A stretch of DNA of 64,000 nt, from assembly GCA_025093555.1 (NCBI GenBank), contig JAIWNF010000071.1, positions 124,001-188,000 on the forward strand, written 5' to 3'. The notes beneath the pieces were generated by a model. That model ran no database searches, had not been told where the DNA came from, and saw only the letters and a list, made by a program, of their open reading frames with translations. The translations under genes and the position numbers were made by a program. Below, piece by piece: positions 36,841 to 49,624 of this stretch. This DNA is from Circinella umbellata (lineage: Eukaryota; Mucoromycota; Mucoromycetes; Mucorales; Lichtheimiaceae). Within the stretch, counting starts at the first letter, position 1. Each line of letters starts with the position of its first letter.

Positions 36841-39800
36841 GCTGGTGGTTTTTAATTTTTTGACATTTGACCTTCCTGTTTTGGTCTAATGAACCTGTAT
36901 ATGATATTCTCAACAATGGCGTTAAATGTCTGCTGCACTACGAGCTTTCTGGTCTTTTGAATATACCAATACACATGTCATGTTATTGGCTTGTTTCACC
37001 AAAGAATTCTGTTGATTTTCAAAAATAAAAACGAATTGCAAATCTTGTATATGTCTATTGAGAATAAAAAAGTAGCAGCCATTTGCTCAGAATATATTTA
37101 TAGGATGATAATCAGCCTATGCTTATCAGAAAGAATGTGAAAAGAATGACAGTATCATTTGAGGTCAAAATCTAGGGATAGCAATATGACCTGTGTGGCA
37201 AATTGACCCATGGGTTGGGTTGACGTCAATGGGTTGAGTCCATGCTTGTCTTGGGTTAACTTGTGGACCAACCTAATCCATCACTTATAATGTAGAATAA
37301 GAAAATTATGGCAATTATGTATATATTCCATACAAATAAATAATCTTTATATTTAGATAAATAATACTGATAAGAAAAAATAATAAGACATAATGGAAAT
37401 AGAGTCTATTCAACGGATGTTTTTTTTAGTCTGATTGATAAAAAAAATGGTTGGTATGCCAGTATTCTTCGTGCTTCTTTTCTAAACTTTCCACATTCGT
37501 ATCATTTCTTTCCTCTAAAAAATAAACGCAAAGAGAGGGAAAGAGATTCTATATTGGGTATTCGAAACAACGTAATTATATTCAGTTAGATAGAGACTTC
37601 ATAGTCGGATATATTTTCTTTTCAAGACAACAGTAAAATTAAAGAAGGGATTTTGTCTTCAAGCCGCTTTTTAGAGGAACTTCGACAAATTGCTAAAAAA
37701 AACACAAAAGATACGTATACTAAAACACCCAAAAACTCCCCAATGGTAGTAAGTTCAGATTTATCAATTGAATAATAATGAAAAGTTTTCATTCTTCTTA
37801 AGGATACAGGAAAAAATGTGTTGATTGAAAAAAAAAGTAGTGATATGGTTGTATTACATACGACAAGATGGCATAAAGTCATAATAATAAACAGAGATAA
37901 TAAACAGAGTATTATTGTAGGATTGAATAAATGGATAAGTAGTAAGGAAAGAAAAATATTTGGATAGGTTTTATAATATATATACATAAAGTTAAAGGAT
38001 ATGTGTCGAAAAATACCATATTTATAAATACGTAGAGAAATTTTGTACGTAAAAAGTTATTCAATATGAAAAAATATGTGGATGGTATTTATAATATATA
38101 TACATATAAAAAAAACATCATATATCTTGTTCGTGCTCGTGTTCATGTCTATCTTCACATTCTTCTTGGTCATTATCAACAATAGCAGAATACTTGCGCT
38201 TTTTGGTATTATCTCTGCTTGGTGTAAAAAATATATATGGATTATGATTATTTGAACGATTAACTTCAAATTGTTGCTCTTGCTCTTGTGATGGTAATAA
38301 CGTTATAGATTTTTGTTTCTCTTCTTGTTGATTATTTGATGTTGATGTTGATGCTGATGTTGACGAGATTAAAGGCTTTATGATTCCAATTTGTTGTTCC
38401 CTTTTTAACAGTGCTCGAATGATATTAGAGCGTTTTACTGTGCTTGCCTAGTGATGATATGTATTGCTAATATGTTAATAACAATATAATACGCATCTCC
38501 CATTTTATTCATTCTTTTTTTATTACATATATACCTTGAATATAAGTAACGTATTAATAAAATTCTTCATTTCATTCATTGACAGATAACTTGTAGGCAT
38601 CTGTATAGGCCAAGCATCGCGTGCGAAAAAAATATTTTGATCTGGAAGCCAATGTAACATAGAAAAATATCCCGAGGTTCCTAATAATAACGCCACATCA
38701 GTAACCAGTTCATTTTCGCTTGTGATATTTTAATTATATTATATTATATCCCATATTACCAATCATATCAAGAGACATTGTATCGAATACACCATATTGT
38801 TTAATATTTTTAAGAATAGCTGCATTGATACGTAAATTTTTGCTTTGTTGAGCTGTCTTAACTATAGTTGTACAAGAGCTACGTTTCCACTCATTAGACG
38901 ATATTTCAACATATTTTTTTTGTTCACTGCATTTAACAAGCAAATCTATTTTGCGCGAGTATGCGGGGGCGGTATTTGTATCAAAAAAAATTGCTTTGTT
39001 GTTTTCAATTTCATTTTTTGTGGCATTCGATCCTGTTTCACCACTACAGATGCGTTAATCAACTCACCTAGTTAGTAACACGAAAATTTGGCTCATAGTT
39101 GTGTACAATGTAATGAATAACTATACTTACTCAAAAAGCTCAACATTTGTTTTCATAAACATTTTGTCAAGTAAAGAAGCAAACCGACGATAAAATGTTG
39201 TTTCTGAGTTATTTGCTAGATCAGTACCCCATATATCAAATGACTGTAATCTGTCAAGAGCGTATATTTTAACAGTAAAATAAATAGTGTTAATTACAGT
39301 CATTTTCATTTTTCGGTAGATATAATATGGGTTACTATGAATGGCACTTACAAATACTCCATGCAGTCTAAAACCAAGTAAAGTTCTGTTTGCCGCTTAC
39401 GATCACGACTGAGTTCTCCTTTCTTCATTTGGATTTTAGATAAAATCACATCTACGTCTTCTTCATTATAAATAACATTCCCTTCTTGGTCTTTTTCGTC
39501 ATCTTTTTTCTTTTCCATAATCTTATCATACGTATTCTCAACATCTTCAGTCATTCCGCGTTTATTAGATACGTTGTTGAAGCGAAGTAAGTAATCAACG
39601 TCTTCCTTTTTTAAATTTTCAAGTAGTAAATTTTTCATCAATGGATTGACAAAATTAACAACCCGGGAAAGACCAAGCCTAGATAAAAATATATTATTTG
39701 CAAATAGTGAGCGATTATAATCTAATATCATACGAAAAAAAAAATAAAGCTTTTCATTCAAAAACGCATACACGCACAACATCAACTTACTTTATGATCA

Positions 39801-40188
39801 TAACATCATTCGAGTCTAGGTCTTGCTTTAATAATCGTTGTGCGGCAAGATATAATAAACATCCCTGTATAGAACCATCGTTGCCAGTGGATTCCAAACA
39901 TTCACGTTCTGCGTCATCAATTACATTTTTAGTAAGCTAAAAAAAAAATTAAAAAGGCCAGGCAATCAAAATAAGTAATTTATCATACGTAATATTGTTA
40001 TTATCTACAAGATATAGTTTATTCTATACTTTTTTATATGCAATGTAATTAACGCGGCCTTCTAAATCAAAGCCTTCGAATTTATCAATTCTAATTTGTG
40101 AATGTTGTTGTTGTTGTTGTGAATGTTGTTGTTGTTGTTGTTGTGAATGTTGTTGTTGTTGTTGTTGTGAATGTTGTTGCTGCTGTCG

Positions 40189-40324
<136 letters not shown>

Positions 40325-40711
40325 ACAGGCAAATTTTCCATTTCATTCAATTCCGACAGTAATCGGTCTACCGAAGGCGCCGCAGCAAGCCGTTCATTGA
40401 GGACATCGATTTTTACTTGTAAAGATGTTTCGAACTATAACGAAAAATCAGTTGAGTAAGAAATAAGCTGTTCCAATAGTACGTGAAAGAACGAAAGTAA
40501 TACTCACCAGCTTGTTAGCTAGTCTGCACAACAAGCTCCAAATCTTTTTATTATAGTTTTTGCTAAATATTAGAAGTGCAAATAATTAAACATGTATGAA
40601 TTTGTGTAAGTTAAAACGTCTTCTTTTCGTATCACTGTTAATTTTTACCTTGGGCCCGATACTTCAATTTTATTTTGTTTTTTGACTTCTAGATAGAATC
40701 TTCTTCTCCAC

Positions 40712-40893
40712 AGTGTGTATATCACGCTTGTATTGATATACAAAAAAATGGTGTATTACCATTGTGATAATCTGTTGAGATCCTATTGATATCCTATTGA
40801 TGCCCTGTTGATATATCTAAAATATAAATAGCAATATCAACCTCTTGAGATCTTGTTGCTATATCTCAACTTTTTTTTTTTGTTCTTGCAGTG
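40712..40893. other. Extra sequence of about 180 bp within exon 2 of copy C
   Basis: Absent from copies A and B. Flanked on both sides by CAGTG (40711-40715 and 40889-40893). The interior has several 'GTTGATAT/CCTATTGAT' short repeats and a palindromic part around 40835-40870. It may be a small insertion or a diverged intron-like sequence; ends are uncertain because the neighbouring sequence is itself diverged. Confidence 0.35.
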
Positions 40894-41635
40894 GCGCATT
40901 TGACCACATACTAATTCCTTTTGGTGTTTTAATTTACAAAAGATTGAAAACGCGAAACTTTGCAATCAGTAACAGCTCTTGTAACTCTAGTTAAAAAAAA
41001 ATAACAATTGAAAATAGTAATCTTTGTACAAGAAAATGTATGGTTTCATTAATTAATACCTTTATATCCTCAAAATAGAGCAGACACATTTATCATTCTA
41101 GAAATTTACTTTTTCTTAAGATTCACGACATTTGTGTGGTGAATTTGTGGATGGTCATTGACATGGTATGTTACTATGGTCAAATAGGTAGAATAATACA
41201 ATATAAAAATATAAGCAAGGGATTCTATGTGCGTGAAAAGAAGGGAAAGGAGAAAAGTGATAAAAGAAAAGACGGGTATAATCAAAGTATTTTCAAGGTC
41301 AATTTTATACGCGTAAATTCGATTATTTTATTTAAGGTCTCAAAATGAGGCTTGAGCCAAGGTAGTGAGTGAGTATATAGGGAACAAACAAATAAGTATG
41401 TATTCGTCACCACTATCATTATTCTACCCATCATTTACATACACATACACGCACACGCACACACGGGAAATCCTTTACAAGTCAATCAAATAAGTTTCCG
41501 AATGTTCAATTTTTTTTTTTATAAAAGGCATATACAAGTTTTATTTTATCATAATATTATATAAAATGATATCATTATAAAAAAAAAAAGGAGTGATATC
41601 TATTTATATACGTAAGTGTGTATATATTTTAAAAT

Positions 41636-41996
41636 TTAATAAGCTGGACGTTGTAAATTCTTTCTTGCTTCATAGAATTCAGGTTTAGCATTGATAAACT
41701 AGTTATATAATAGAGAGTGAGTTCATGCTTTTATTAAAAAAATACGTAATTCAATGAATGAAAAATACCTTGATATTTTGATGTTGTTGGACACGATTCC
41801 ATGGTGTAGGATTGTTTTTACGGTCCACCAAGATTTCAGGATGAGTTTTCAACAAGTAAACTACGTATTTATTATTATTCATTAGTTTTTACCTCTTCTT
41901 AAATATATATATAATTATTTCTCTTTAAAACTTACGAGGATATCTATAAAATAAATGAAAAAAGTAATAATAAATAAAAGGAACATCGTAATTATA

Positions 41997-42033
<37 letters not shown>

Positions 42034-42121
42034 CTTACGAGACAGCAGCGAAACAACCTGCACCAGCAAAAAGAAACAAAGGAGCCAAAGCAGGATTAGC
42101 TTTTACAAGAGATACGACCAT
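41636..42121 (-). CDS. NDUFA4: NDUFA4 / MLRQ subunit homologue, with an 8-nt microexon
   Basis: Four exons: 42039-42121, 41936-41943 (8 nt), 41769-41860 and 41636-41698. Phases close to 81 residues, the usual length of the family (B12D/NDUFA4). It begins MVVSLVKANPALAPLF, has a single hydrophobic segment in the first 35 residues serving as membrane anchor, then VDRKNNPTPWNR, the hallmark of the family, and ends ...ARKNLQRPAY. Homologues sit in the mitochondrial inner membrane and were first assigned to complex I and later associated with cytochrome c oxidase. The microexon ATATCCTC supplies most of S-Y-P-L and is needed to join exon 1 to exon 3 in frame. Two dead copies exist in the array. 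The gene is divergent from a small ORF at 42403, with 281 bp between the start codons. Confidence 0.92.
42000..42032. repeat. (AT)n microsatellite in NDUFA4 intron 1
   Basis: A run of TA dinucleotides immediately downstream of the exon 1 donor. Confidence 0.9.
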
Positions 42122-42402
42122 CGTTTTATTTTTTTAATAGAAGAGAGTGGGGTGGAAATATGAAAAAGAAAAGTATATAAAAACAAACTGGGTCCTTTTT
42201 CGCCCCCTTTTATTTGTATTTGTATTTGATGCAAATGTCATGTGTATGCTTTTAAAGAGTACTCTTTTTTTTTGCTTATGGGAAAAAAAATTATTTATTC
42301 CTTTTTTTCTCTCTCTTTCTCACACACTAACAAAAAAAAAAAAAAAAAACATAACAAATATAACTCCTAAATTTCTATCAACAACTAAGTAAAAAAAAAA
42401 AT

Positions 42403-42677
42403 ATGGATAGAATTCAACCTATATTAGATATTCAAGAACTTGACTATTTATGTCAATGTTTAATGGATCAAACGATTTTATTGCGGGGTAAATATATATA
42501 AAAAGGGTGACACGCATAAAAAATAAGTTATTATTTCATTCGTTTTAACTAAAAAAGGAATTCTTATTAAATACGTAATAAAAATAAGCCAAAGTATGTC
42601 ATCAAGTAATTGAACGTGAATTAAACAACCTTTCTAAATGGCGTCGTATTATTAAAATGACAAAGCAAACGGAGTGA
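42403..42677 (+). CDS. Small two-exon protein of 55 residues, function unknown
   Basis: Exons 42403-42487 and 42595-42677 with a GTAAAT donor and an AAG acceptor join in frame to 168 nt. Begins MDRIQPILDIQELDYLCQCL and ends WRRIIKMTKQTE then TGA. Acidic and helical in the first half, basic at the C-terminus; no signal peptide or membrane segment. It lies head to head with NDUFA4, so a shared promoter region is likely. Support comes from the good start context, a plausible intron and the in-frame junction; I do not recognise a family, and a spurious ORF cannot be excluded. Confidence 0.5.
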
Positions 42678-45639
42678 TTTATTAATAATCATCTTCTTTT
42701 TTAACAAACATATTTCTTATATATATATATATATATACGTATATCATACCAAGCATGTTAAATTACGTAATCTAATAACTCTACACCCTCCCCTTCTCCC
42801 CCTGAATGACGTTTTATTGTACCATTATAAAGAATATATAACTAAAGATAAAAAAAGCAACCAGTGTTACGTTTATACATACACTAATTGGAACCAATAA
42901 AATTCGTGGGAGTCACAATACCTACATACTTGACTAATTTTTTTTTCTTACTCTATATTTCTATGCGTGTATAACTATTATGTAGGTGGTGTTTTATTGA
43001 TATACTTATAATATCTATTTAATTTTATAAATATATAAATGCATAGGCCATCATAAATTCACATTAATAAACTCAACTCATAAAGTACCCAGGTAAACCC
43101 GTTTTTTCCAAGATTACCCATGATACCCCATACTTGGTGTAACCTGTTATTAATAATATAAAGTTTAGCATAAATCGGGAACTTGTACGTGGCGAAACAA
43201 GGTACAGATACTTCAATATATATTTTATATTGTATAAGAACATTCACTTTTACTTTTCTTTATACGCTATTAAGCTTGCAACACCGCCTTTGCAAACAAA
43301 CAAAAAAACACGTTTAGGAGTGGTTTATGAAGGGAAATACAGAATAATTCTCGTAATATCTTCTTTTATTTTTCTTAAAAAAATTAGACTACGTATTAAT
43401 TATCAATAGATTAATAATACTTTCTTGCTTTTTTTTTTATTAATGAAAACGAATTATTATTTCTACGTAACAATAATAATCATATGTCTACTTATTAAAA
43501 GGAGGAGGAGGGGGAAACATGTAAAGATAAATGACGGGGTCAAGCGGGTTAAAAAGGACCCAGAATTAAAAGAACACCAACATTATCGATGATAATACCT
43601 TAACTATTTCAAGCATCACATAGGGTGTAGCGCCAGAAGATGAAACTAGAAAGCCTTTACTTACCAATAGAATATTTAAAAAACTAGCGAAATATTCAAT
43701 GAGGATATCAAAAAAGTGATGAATGGATACGGGGTTACATATATAGTTTCTATAAAAGCTCTGATTGATGAAAAGATCAATTCCACATCTACAAAAGAAA
43801 GCAGTGATAATATACCCTTTAAAAGGCATAGTGATAGGCTATATTAGCATCTCATTACATATACCAATACATCATGCTCTAAATATAATATACTTACGTC
43901 GCCAATCAGCAAAAAAAAAAACTTGATTTGATCTCAAAGACAGATATCTACATCCGAAAAAAAAAATACAGCTTACGATATACGTTCAATTAAAACAGAT
44001 GAATGGGTTATACTTGCACAAGTCAAACATCGTTCACAATTTTTTTAATCCATTTTGTATCATAGTTATCTATGCAGCAACATCTAGTTTAACAAAAAAA
44101 AATATATCTACATTTCAACTGTCATATAAAATTTTGCGATATAGCCTAATTTAATAGTGGCTGATCAACATTTCCAACTTATGATAGATCACAAACATGA
44201 TTATATGTTCTTACTCGAATGACAATATGTATTCACGACATGGATCGAAAGCTTGATATCCCAACAACTCGTAAATGCTGATCAGCATAGTGGTTGACTT
44301 TATTTATTTGATCATGGATGCTTCCCGATATCCCAATCCCACTCTAAATAGTAATAAAACAAAAAATCAAAAAACGTTTGTTCTCGTGTGTTTTAAATAA
44401 CCCAAATTATGTATGGTAGGGTACAGGCAGGTCCGTGCTTTTCTCGGAGTTTATGCTGTCAAACAACTGAAGATATATTAGTAGTAGATAAAACAGTTGT
44501 ACTTCTTTATCATTTATTTCATTTATTTATTTATTTTCAAAATCACTATTCACTTTGATATAAATTTACACTTTATTTTGTAACCATATCATCTGCGCTG
44601 TGCTTAAACCAGAGTGAACCAATTAGATAGAAAGGGTCACGAGAGTAAAAAAAAAAAGTTTATAAAAGGGGACCCCTGTTAATTTCTTTTTTACTTTTCT
44701 TTATTCCTAACGGCTTCAATGTTTCAGAAAGCTTTGATTTTTTTTCCTTTGACTCCACACAAACACAATGAAATGTCATCAAACAAGTTTATTATATGTA
44801 AATACTACTGAGTTATATATCTGGGTACTTTTTTTTTTTTGGCGTGAAAAACAACTGGATGCCACTACTACAGCGAAAACGAAACAAAGTCTTCCTTTGT
44901 AATCAAAAAAAAAATTCTCTTGTTTTACGTACGGCCCCAAAATTTTTATCAATTATTGAACCATACATGGGCTACACTCTAGAAAAAAATCATTGATATT
45001 GTGTACATCTTTATTATTTTTACATCTTGGTGAAAATTGACCAGGTAGAGTAAAAAAAAGTCATAATATAAAGAGCTTTACAATTTCGTGCAGACAAAAA
45101 TAACGTATTTTGGTGAAAATACAAACTTAATTAATCAAAGAGATCTTTATTTATATCAATTTATAGCACGTTGACACACATTAGGATCATTTATCCAGCC
45201 ATGGATTCTGACTTGAAGGCGTTCAACCATTATCATTTACCTTGGTGGTATTGGCCTTATAACCAGCCGTATATACCAAATGAAAGGTTCCCTCTCATAC
45301 TGACTTCAATTACTGTTGAGATGTCAATCCATCAGTTGAATAAAAACTAACTTGCTTCATTTGACGCTTTAAACCCAACTCACGTTCTTTCTATGAGTGA
45401 TTGAACAATCCAACGCAAGTATATAAATGAAACACTAAAAAATGATTTTTTGATAACATAACAATGCTATGAATAACTGAAATTTTAAATTTTAATTCAT
45501 TGGAATAGTGAACACTTTTTAGCGTCATTCAACATACACCACACATTCTGGTAAGTAAAAAAAAAGAAGTGTTGTTATAAATAAAAAAAAAATCGTTTTG
45601 TAATTTCAACTCATATAAGCACTGAAAGTAGATTATAAC
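42678..45639. other. Intergenic, no gene supported
   Basis: AT-rich with poly-A/T runs. Open frames here are short, without intron structure or recognisable similarity. A GGGGACCCCTGTTAATTTC stretch near 44668 resembles one end of the pogo-like element at 7550, but no partner end was found. Confidence 0.5.
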
Positions 45640-46040
45640 ATGTTCGATTCCCGTTTACTTTTTCTGAAGATCGTCCTGGTTCGGATCTAATGCCGAAGAC
45701 CCATCTTGAAAGAACAACACATTTCGCCCTATTACCCACCGCACCAGATGAAACGTGACTCCAGAGATTGGACGGAGATCCGGTATTTCCTTATTATACG
45801 GCCGTAAGTAAACGTATTAACCACCACCTGTTGCGGGTATGTAATGTGTTCTATCATATTTTTTGACGTACACACGTACTCGATGTGAGTATTTATTAAC
45901 AAATACTTTTAATTTCGAATAGGCAAGAATGCGATCGACAAGTACGTAGCTAAAGATCGTGAGTGTGTTGATGGGGAACGTACAGACCGCTGTCTATTCG
46001 TTCCCCATCAACACAATCTCTGAGTCGCTACCGCCAGTGA
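45640..46040 (+). pseudogene. Relic of an intron-containing gene (copy 1)
   Basis: A segment with a likely intron (donor GTATGTAATG near 45837, acceptor TCGAATAG near 45922) and the exon following it (CVDGER.DRCLFVPHQ-like in one frame, then frameshifted) recurs in diverged form at 47057-47300. Stops and frameshifts interrupt both copies. Parent family not identified. Confidence 0.45.
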
Positions 46041-46469
46041 TTGTAGAAAATCAAAAACCTTATAATTATCAGCAAGAACCAGTCGCCTTAGTAATATGTA
46101 TGAACAATACTCGGCTTGAACTTTGCAAGAAGTTCACAGATAGACACAAAAGGGTCTCTTTTTTTTTTAAAAAAAAAATGCCTAGTGACTTTTAGGCTAA
46201 GGACTGTTTTATCATGACCCCCAGTACTGTGAAACAGTATTATTACCACCAATGACGATACCAATGTCAATAATAATGATACTGATGATCATAGTAACGG
46301 TGTAACCATGGCGATAATCATAATCACAATGTTCACCACCTTCCTCCATTGCTTGCTTGCAACTTGGATACTGGTTTGTCATGGAGCAAAAGTGCCCATT
46401 GTTAATGATCCAACAGTGATGCTGTTACGGTAAAACCCCAAACGGCATTTTAGCCAAAAGGTGTCCAAA

Positions 46470-46515
46470 AAGCAGTGGATGTGTGCAAAAATCGGGGGTG
46501 TGCAAAAAAGCTTCG
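46470..46515. mobile_element. Degenerate remnant of the 176-bp MITE
   Basis: Repeated GTGTGCAAAAA and ATCGGGGGTGTGCAAAAAAG resemble the right half of the MITE at 7731-7906, but the ends are lost. Confidence 0.4.
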
Positions 46516-46826
46516 AATCATCAAATCCAAATCATAAATCAATTGTTGATATCTTGATTGAAACAAACACAGAAACAAATAGACAATTCAAGAGGATTAT
46601 TCGAAGAATGCGACGAAGACAAAAATAACGAGTCTATGAAAAGTACAAAATCTTTAGCAACTGCGGGATCACTATTTACAGAAACGTGTTTGCATCAATA
46701 TTCGTATCAACACAATACCAATCTAAGCACATCATCAACACCGCCGTCTCTCCCCGAGAATAGCCAAGCATCAGGGCGTAAACAAGTTAACGTATCAGCA
46801 CCAAGTCCCTTACAAATCGCGACGTG
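46500..46826 (+). pseudogene. Relic related to the 541-residue protein family (copy 1)
   Basis: Open from 46558 with LFEECDEDKNNE followed by a Ser/Thr/Asn-rich stretch; the start (CAAATC..AATCAATTGTTG) and LFEECD.....NN match 48130-48210, which continues from a segment clearly related to exon 3 of the gene at 58940-60763. No start codon or splice structure of its own is convincing. Confidence 0.45.
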
Positions 46827-46869
46827 ATGATATGAGATTTCCTGCGGCGTTTAAAGATGAGTACATAAA

Positions 46870-47300
46870 CGAAGCATGCTATCAAGCTGGGATATCCAAA
46901 GGCTACTTTGGAAGTTACAAGAACTCCAAAAATTTAAAAAATTACATTTAATGAGGTGCATGGATCAGCTAAAACAAAATGACCTATACATAAAAATTAT
47001 CAAAAAATACCCTACGTATTGGGAGGGCCACAATGTTTCAGGAGGAAGCTGTGGTTCTCTGTTCATTTACCACCTGTTGTGGAGGTATGTCATGCGTAAT
47101 ATATTATTTCTTTTTGACGTACGTATGTACTCAACGTTAGTATTTAGTAACAAATACTTTTAATTTTGAATAGGAAAGAATGTGATGAACAAGTACGTGA
47201 CAAAAGATTGTGAATGGGTTGATGGGGAACGTGCAGACGCGCTGTCTATTCGTTCCTCATCAAAACATCTCTGAATTGCTGCCGCTAGTTATCGGTGGGA
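46870..47300 (+). pseudogene. Relic of an intron-containing gene (copy 2)
   Basis: Second, diverged copy of 45640-46040: GTATGTCATGCG donor-like site, TTTTGAATAG acceptor-like site and the GTTGATGGGGAACG...CGTTCCTCATCAA segment in the same order. Frames are broken. Confidence 0.45.
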
Positions 47301-47529
47301 ACTCAAAACATTGTTCACAATGGAGTTATGCCCCTCGTGCTCCCCATTTTAGCAAATAATAGCTGTCATTCTATTGACCATCAAGTAAGAGCCAATCGCT
47401 CTGATCATTCGTGTCAAGAGAGAGAAAGAAACTCGAGAAGGATAATGCGCTGTAAACGTGCTTTTAAATTGACGATCAAATATCATTTCTTTCATACGGC
47501 TTTATTTTTCTTTTTTTTTCGTCGCTTCA

Positions 47530-48240
47530 TCTAGCGCTAAAACTGAATACAAATAAGCATTCATTTTCATCAAGTAAAAGTCTTTTTGCAAGATGGGCAA
47601 ATGAAAGTTAAAAACAAAGGATTTAGTGTAAGTATAGCGGTTTTTTTTTTAAAAAAAAAAAACACTTTTTTCTTTTCATTCTTTCACGATTCTGGTACTT
47701 TTTGTGTTCCATGCGTATTAATCTATTATGCTTTCTAGATATTAAAAAACAGCAATATACAGAATTATTGGTCTGGTCTTTTTTTTTTGACAACCCGAGT
47801 CACGACAACAACAGCTTGACCAGTGTGCCCTATCAATATATTAAACCATCTTAATGATTCATCTTCCTCATCATTACCATTTTAGTGAATTGCGGAAAAA
47901 ACAACAACATAACGTATCATCACGGCACGGAACGGCATCGTATTGATAGACGTGATGAATTTTACAACATTTGAAGAAGTGTCAGGTTTGCGACCATCTC
48001 AAGAAAGAAAAAAAAAAGCCCGATATTTTACAGCCCTCGGTATGAATGGGATATTAGACACAACTGATACTTCAATCTGGCGTGCAACTCAATCTTCTGC
48101 AACTGCTAAAAAAAAAGCTTTCAATCATACCACCCAATCCAAAATCACAAGTCAATTGTTGAAAAAATTATTCGAAGAATGCGACAGAAAAAAAAATAAT
48201 ATCTCATGAGAAGAATGAGTAAGTGCTGGATCATTATATA
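47530..48240 (+). pseudogene. Relic of the 541-residue family (copy 2)
   Basis: 47530-47632 matches exon 2 of the gene at 58940-60763, including the TCTTTTTGCAAGATGGGCA segment and a conserved GGATTTAGT/GTAAG donor. 47950-48210 matches early exon 3: SQER...YFTALGMNGILDTTDT against SQERRNQYFTALGMNGVLDINDT. Several indels and a lost middle show it is dead. It lies on the opposite strand from the intact gene. Confidence 0.7.
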
Positions 48241-49593
48241 CAGATGATATACTACCCCGAAAACACGTAGTCAACTCATCAGCAAAAGTCGAATTTTGCA
48301 CACAAAAAACCCCATATACATTTATGGAAGAAGCAACTCTATTTCAAGTTACCTCTTTTAATAGTAATTAGGTAACCTATTTCATTATTATACTTTTTTA
48401 ATCTTTTTAGCTTAACCCAAAATTCTCAGCTCCTTCCATATATGGGTTTTTATGCAAGCAAAATTCCCCCTTGCTCAAAATGATATTTACTATCTCTACG
48501 TATTTTCATTGTAGTGTCAAGTTCAATCAAATCATTCTATGCCCAAATAAAACTTTTCCAGATATTTTTAATTTATAATAAACAGTAATATTTTTGTCTT
48601 TAATTATCCACATACATCTTCTCTATTTAAACCTACGTACGTACGTACTTACAATAAAAGAGATAGGGAATTCTATATTTACATAGTACAGTCCAAGTAA
48701 ATCAATAAGGGCATACGATAAAAAAAAGGTGTAATTTTATATAGCATTTTTATACTCTTTTTGTTTTTTAGATATTATATATAACTCCCCTTGGTTTAAA
48801 TATTTACACTTTTGACATGATCATTGTTCATTCATACAGTTGTTGTTGTTGTTCCCTGGAATTGTATATGATATTATAAAGATAGTGTCTAAAAAAAAAG
48901 GAGAAAAGTATTTTAATCCTCTCCTTGTTTTTTTTTTCTTTACAAGAAATATAATTCTTGAAGATGATCATTATTTTCTGTCAAATATATCGCTTATTGA
49001 AATAGAGACCTTATTATTTTCAAAGTAAAAAGTATATAATAGAGAGATTTTTTTTTTGATCATTGTGATTATTCTATTATTAAATGCATCATCTATCAGT
49101 TGAGGGATGTATATGAAAATGTTGGAAAAAAAAGAAGGCCCCTACGTACTTGGAGAAAAGATAAAAAAAAAGTAACTTGTAAGGAGAAAGATATATAGAG
49201 AAGAAGAAGGATAATAGAACGTTGTTGTTATATATTTACTCCCTTAATTTTCTCTCCTGTTATATATATATATATAATGATTAGACCTTGTGAGAAGAAA
49301 GAAATATCATTCAAAAAAAATCACGTTTCACAGGGGACTAACACGTTAATTGAGTATTGTGTGTGTATGTCAAGTCATATAATCCAATTCGTTTATCACA
49401 TAAAAGTAGGGGTTTATTCCATGGATATATAAATGTGGAAGGGGATGTATATATAATTTATACTTTAATAAGGTTTTTCTTTTCAGGAGGTTCTCTTTTT
49501 TTTATATGGCTTCATATGATTATGAACGTGTTTTTATTATTATCATTTCAAGATGATTTATTATAGAGTTATGTGAGAAACATGTACACACAT

Positions 49594-49624
<31 letters not shown>

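Noticed and set aside
44660..44690. GGGGACCCCTGTTAATTTC as a pogo-like element end
   Set aside because: Only one end is seen, with no inverted partner or TA duplication within a reasonable distance.
45640..45660. Sequence GTTCGATTCCCG resembling a tRNA T-arm
   Set aside because: No matching acceptor, D or anticodon arms can be drawn around it.
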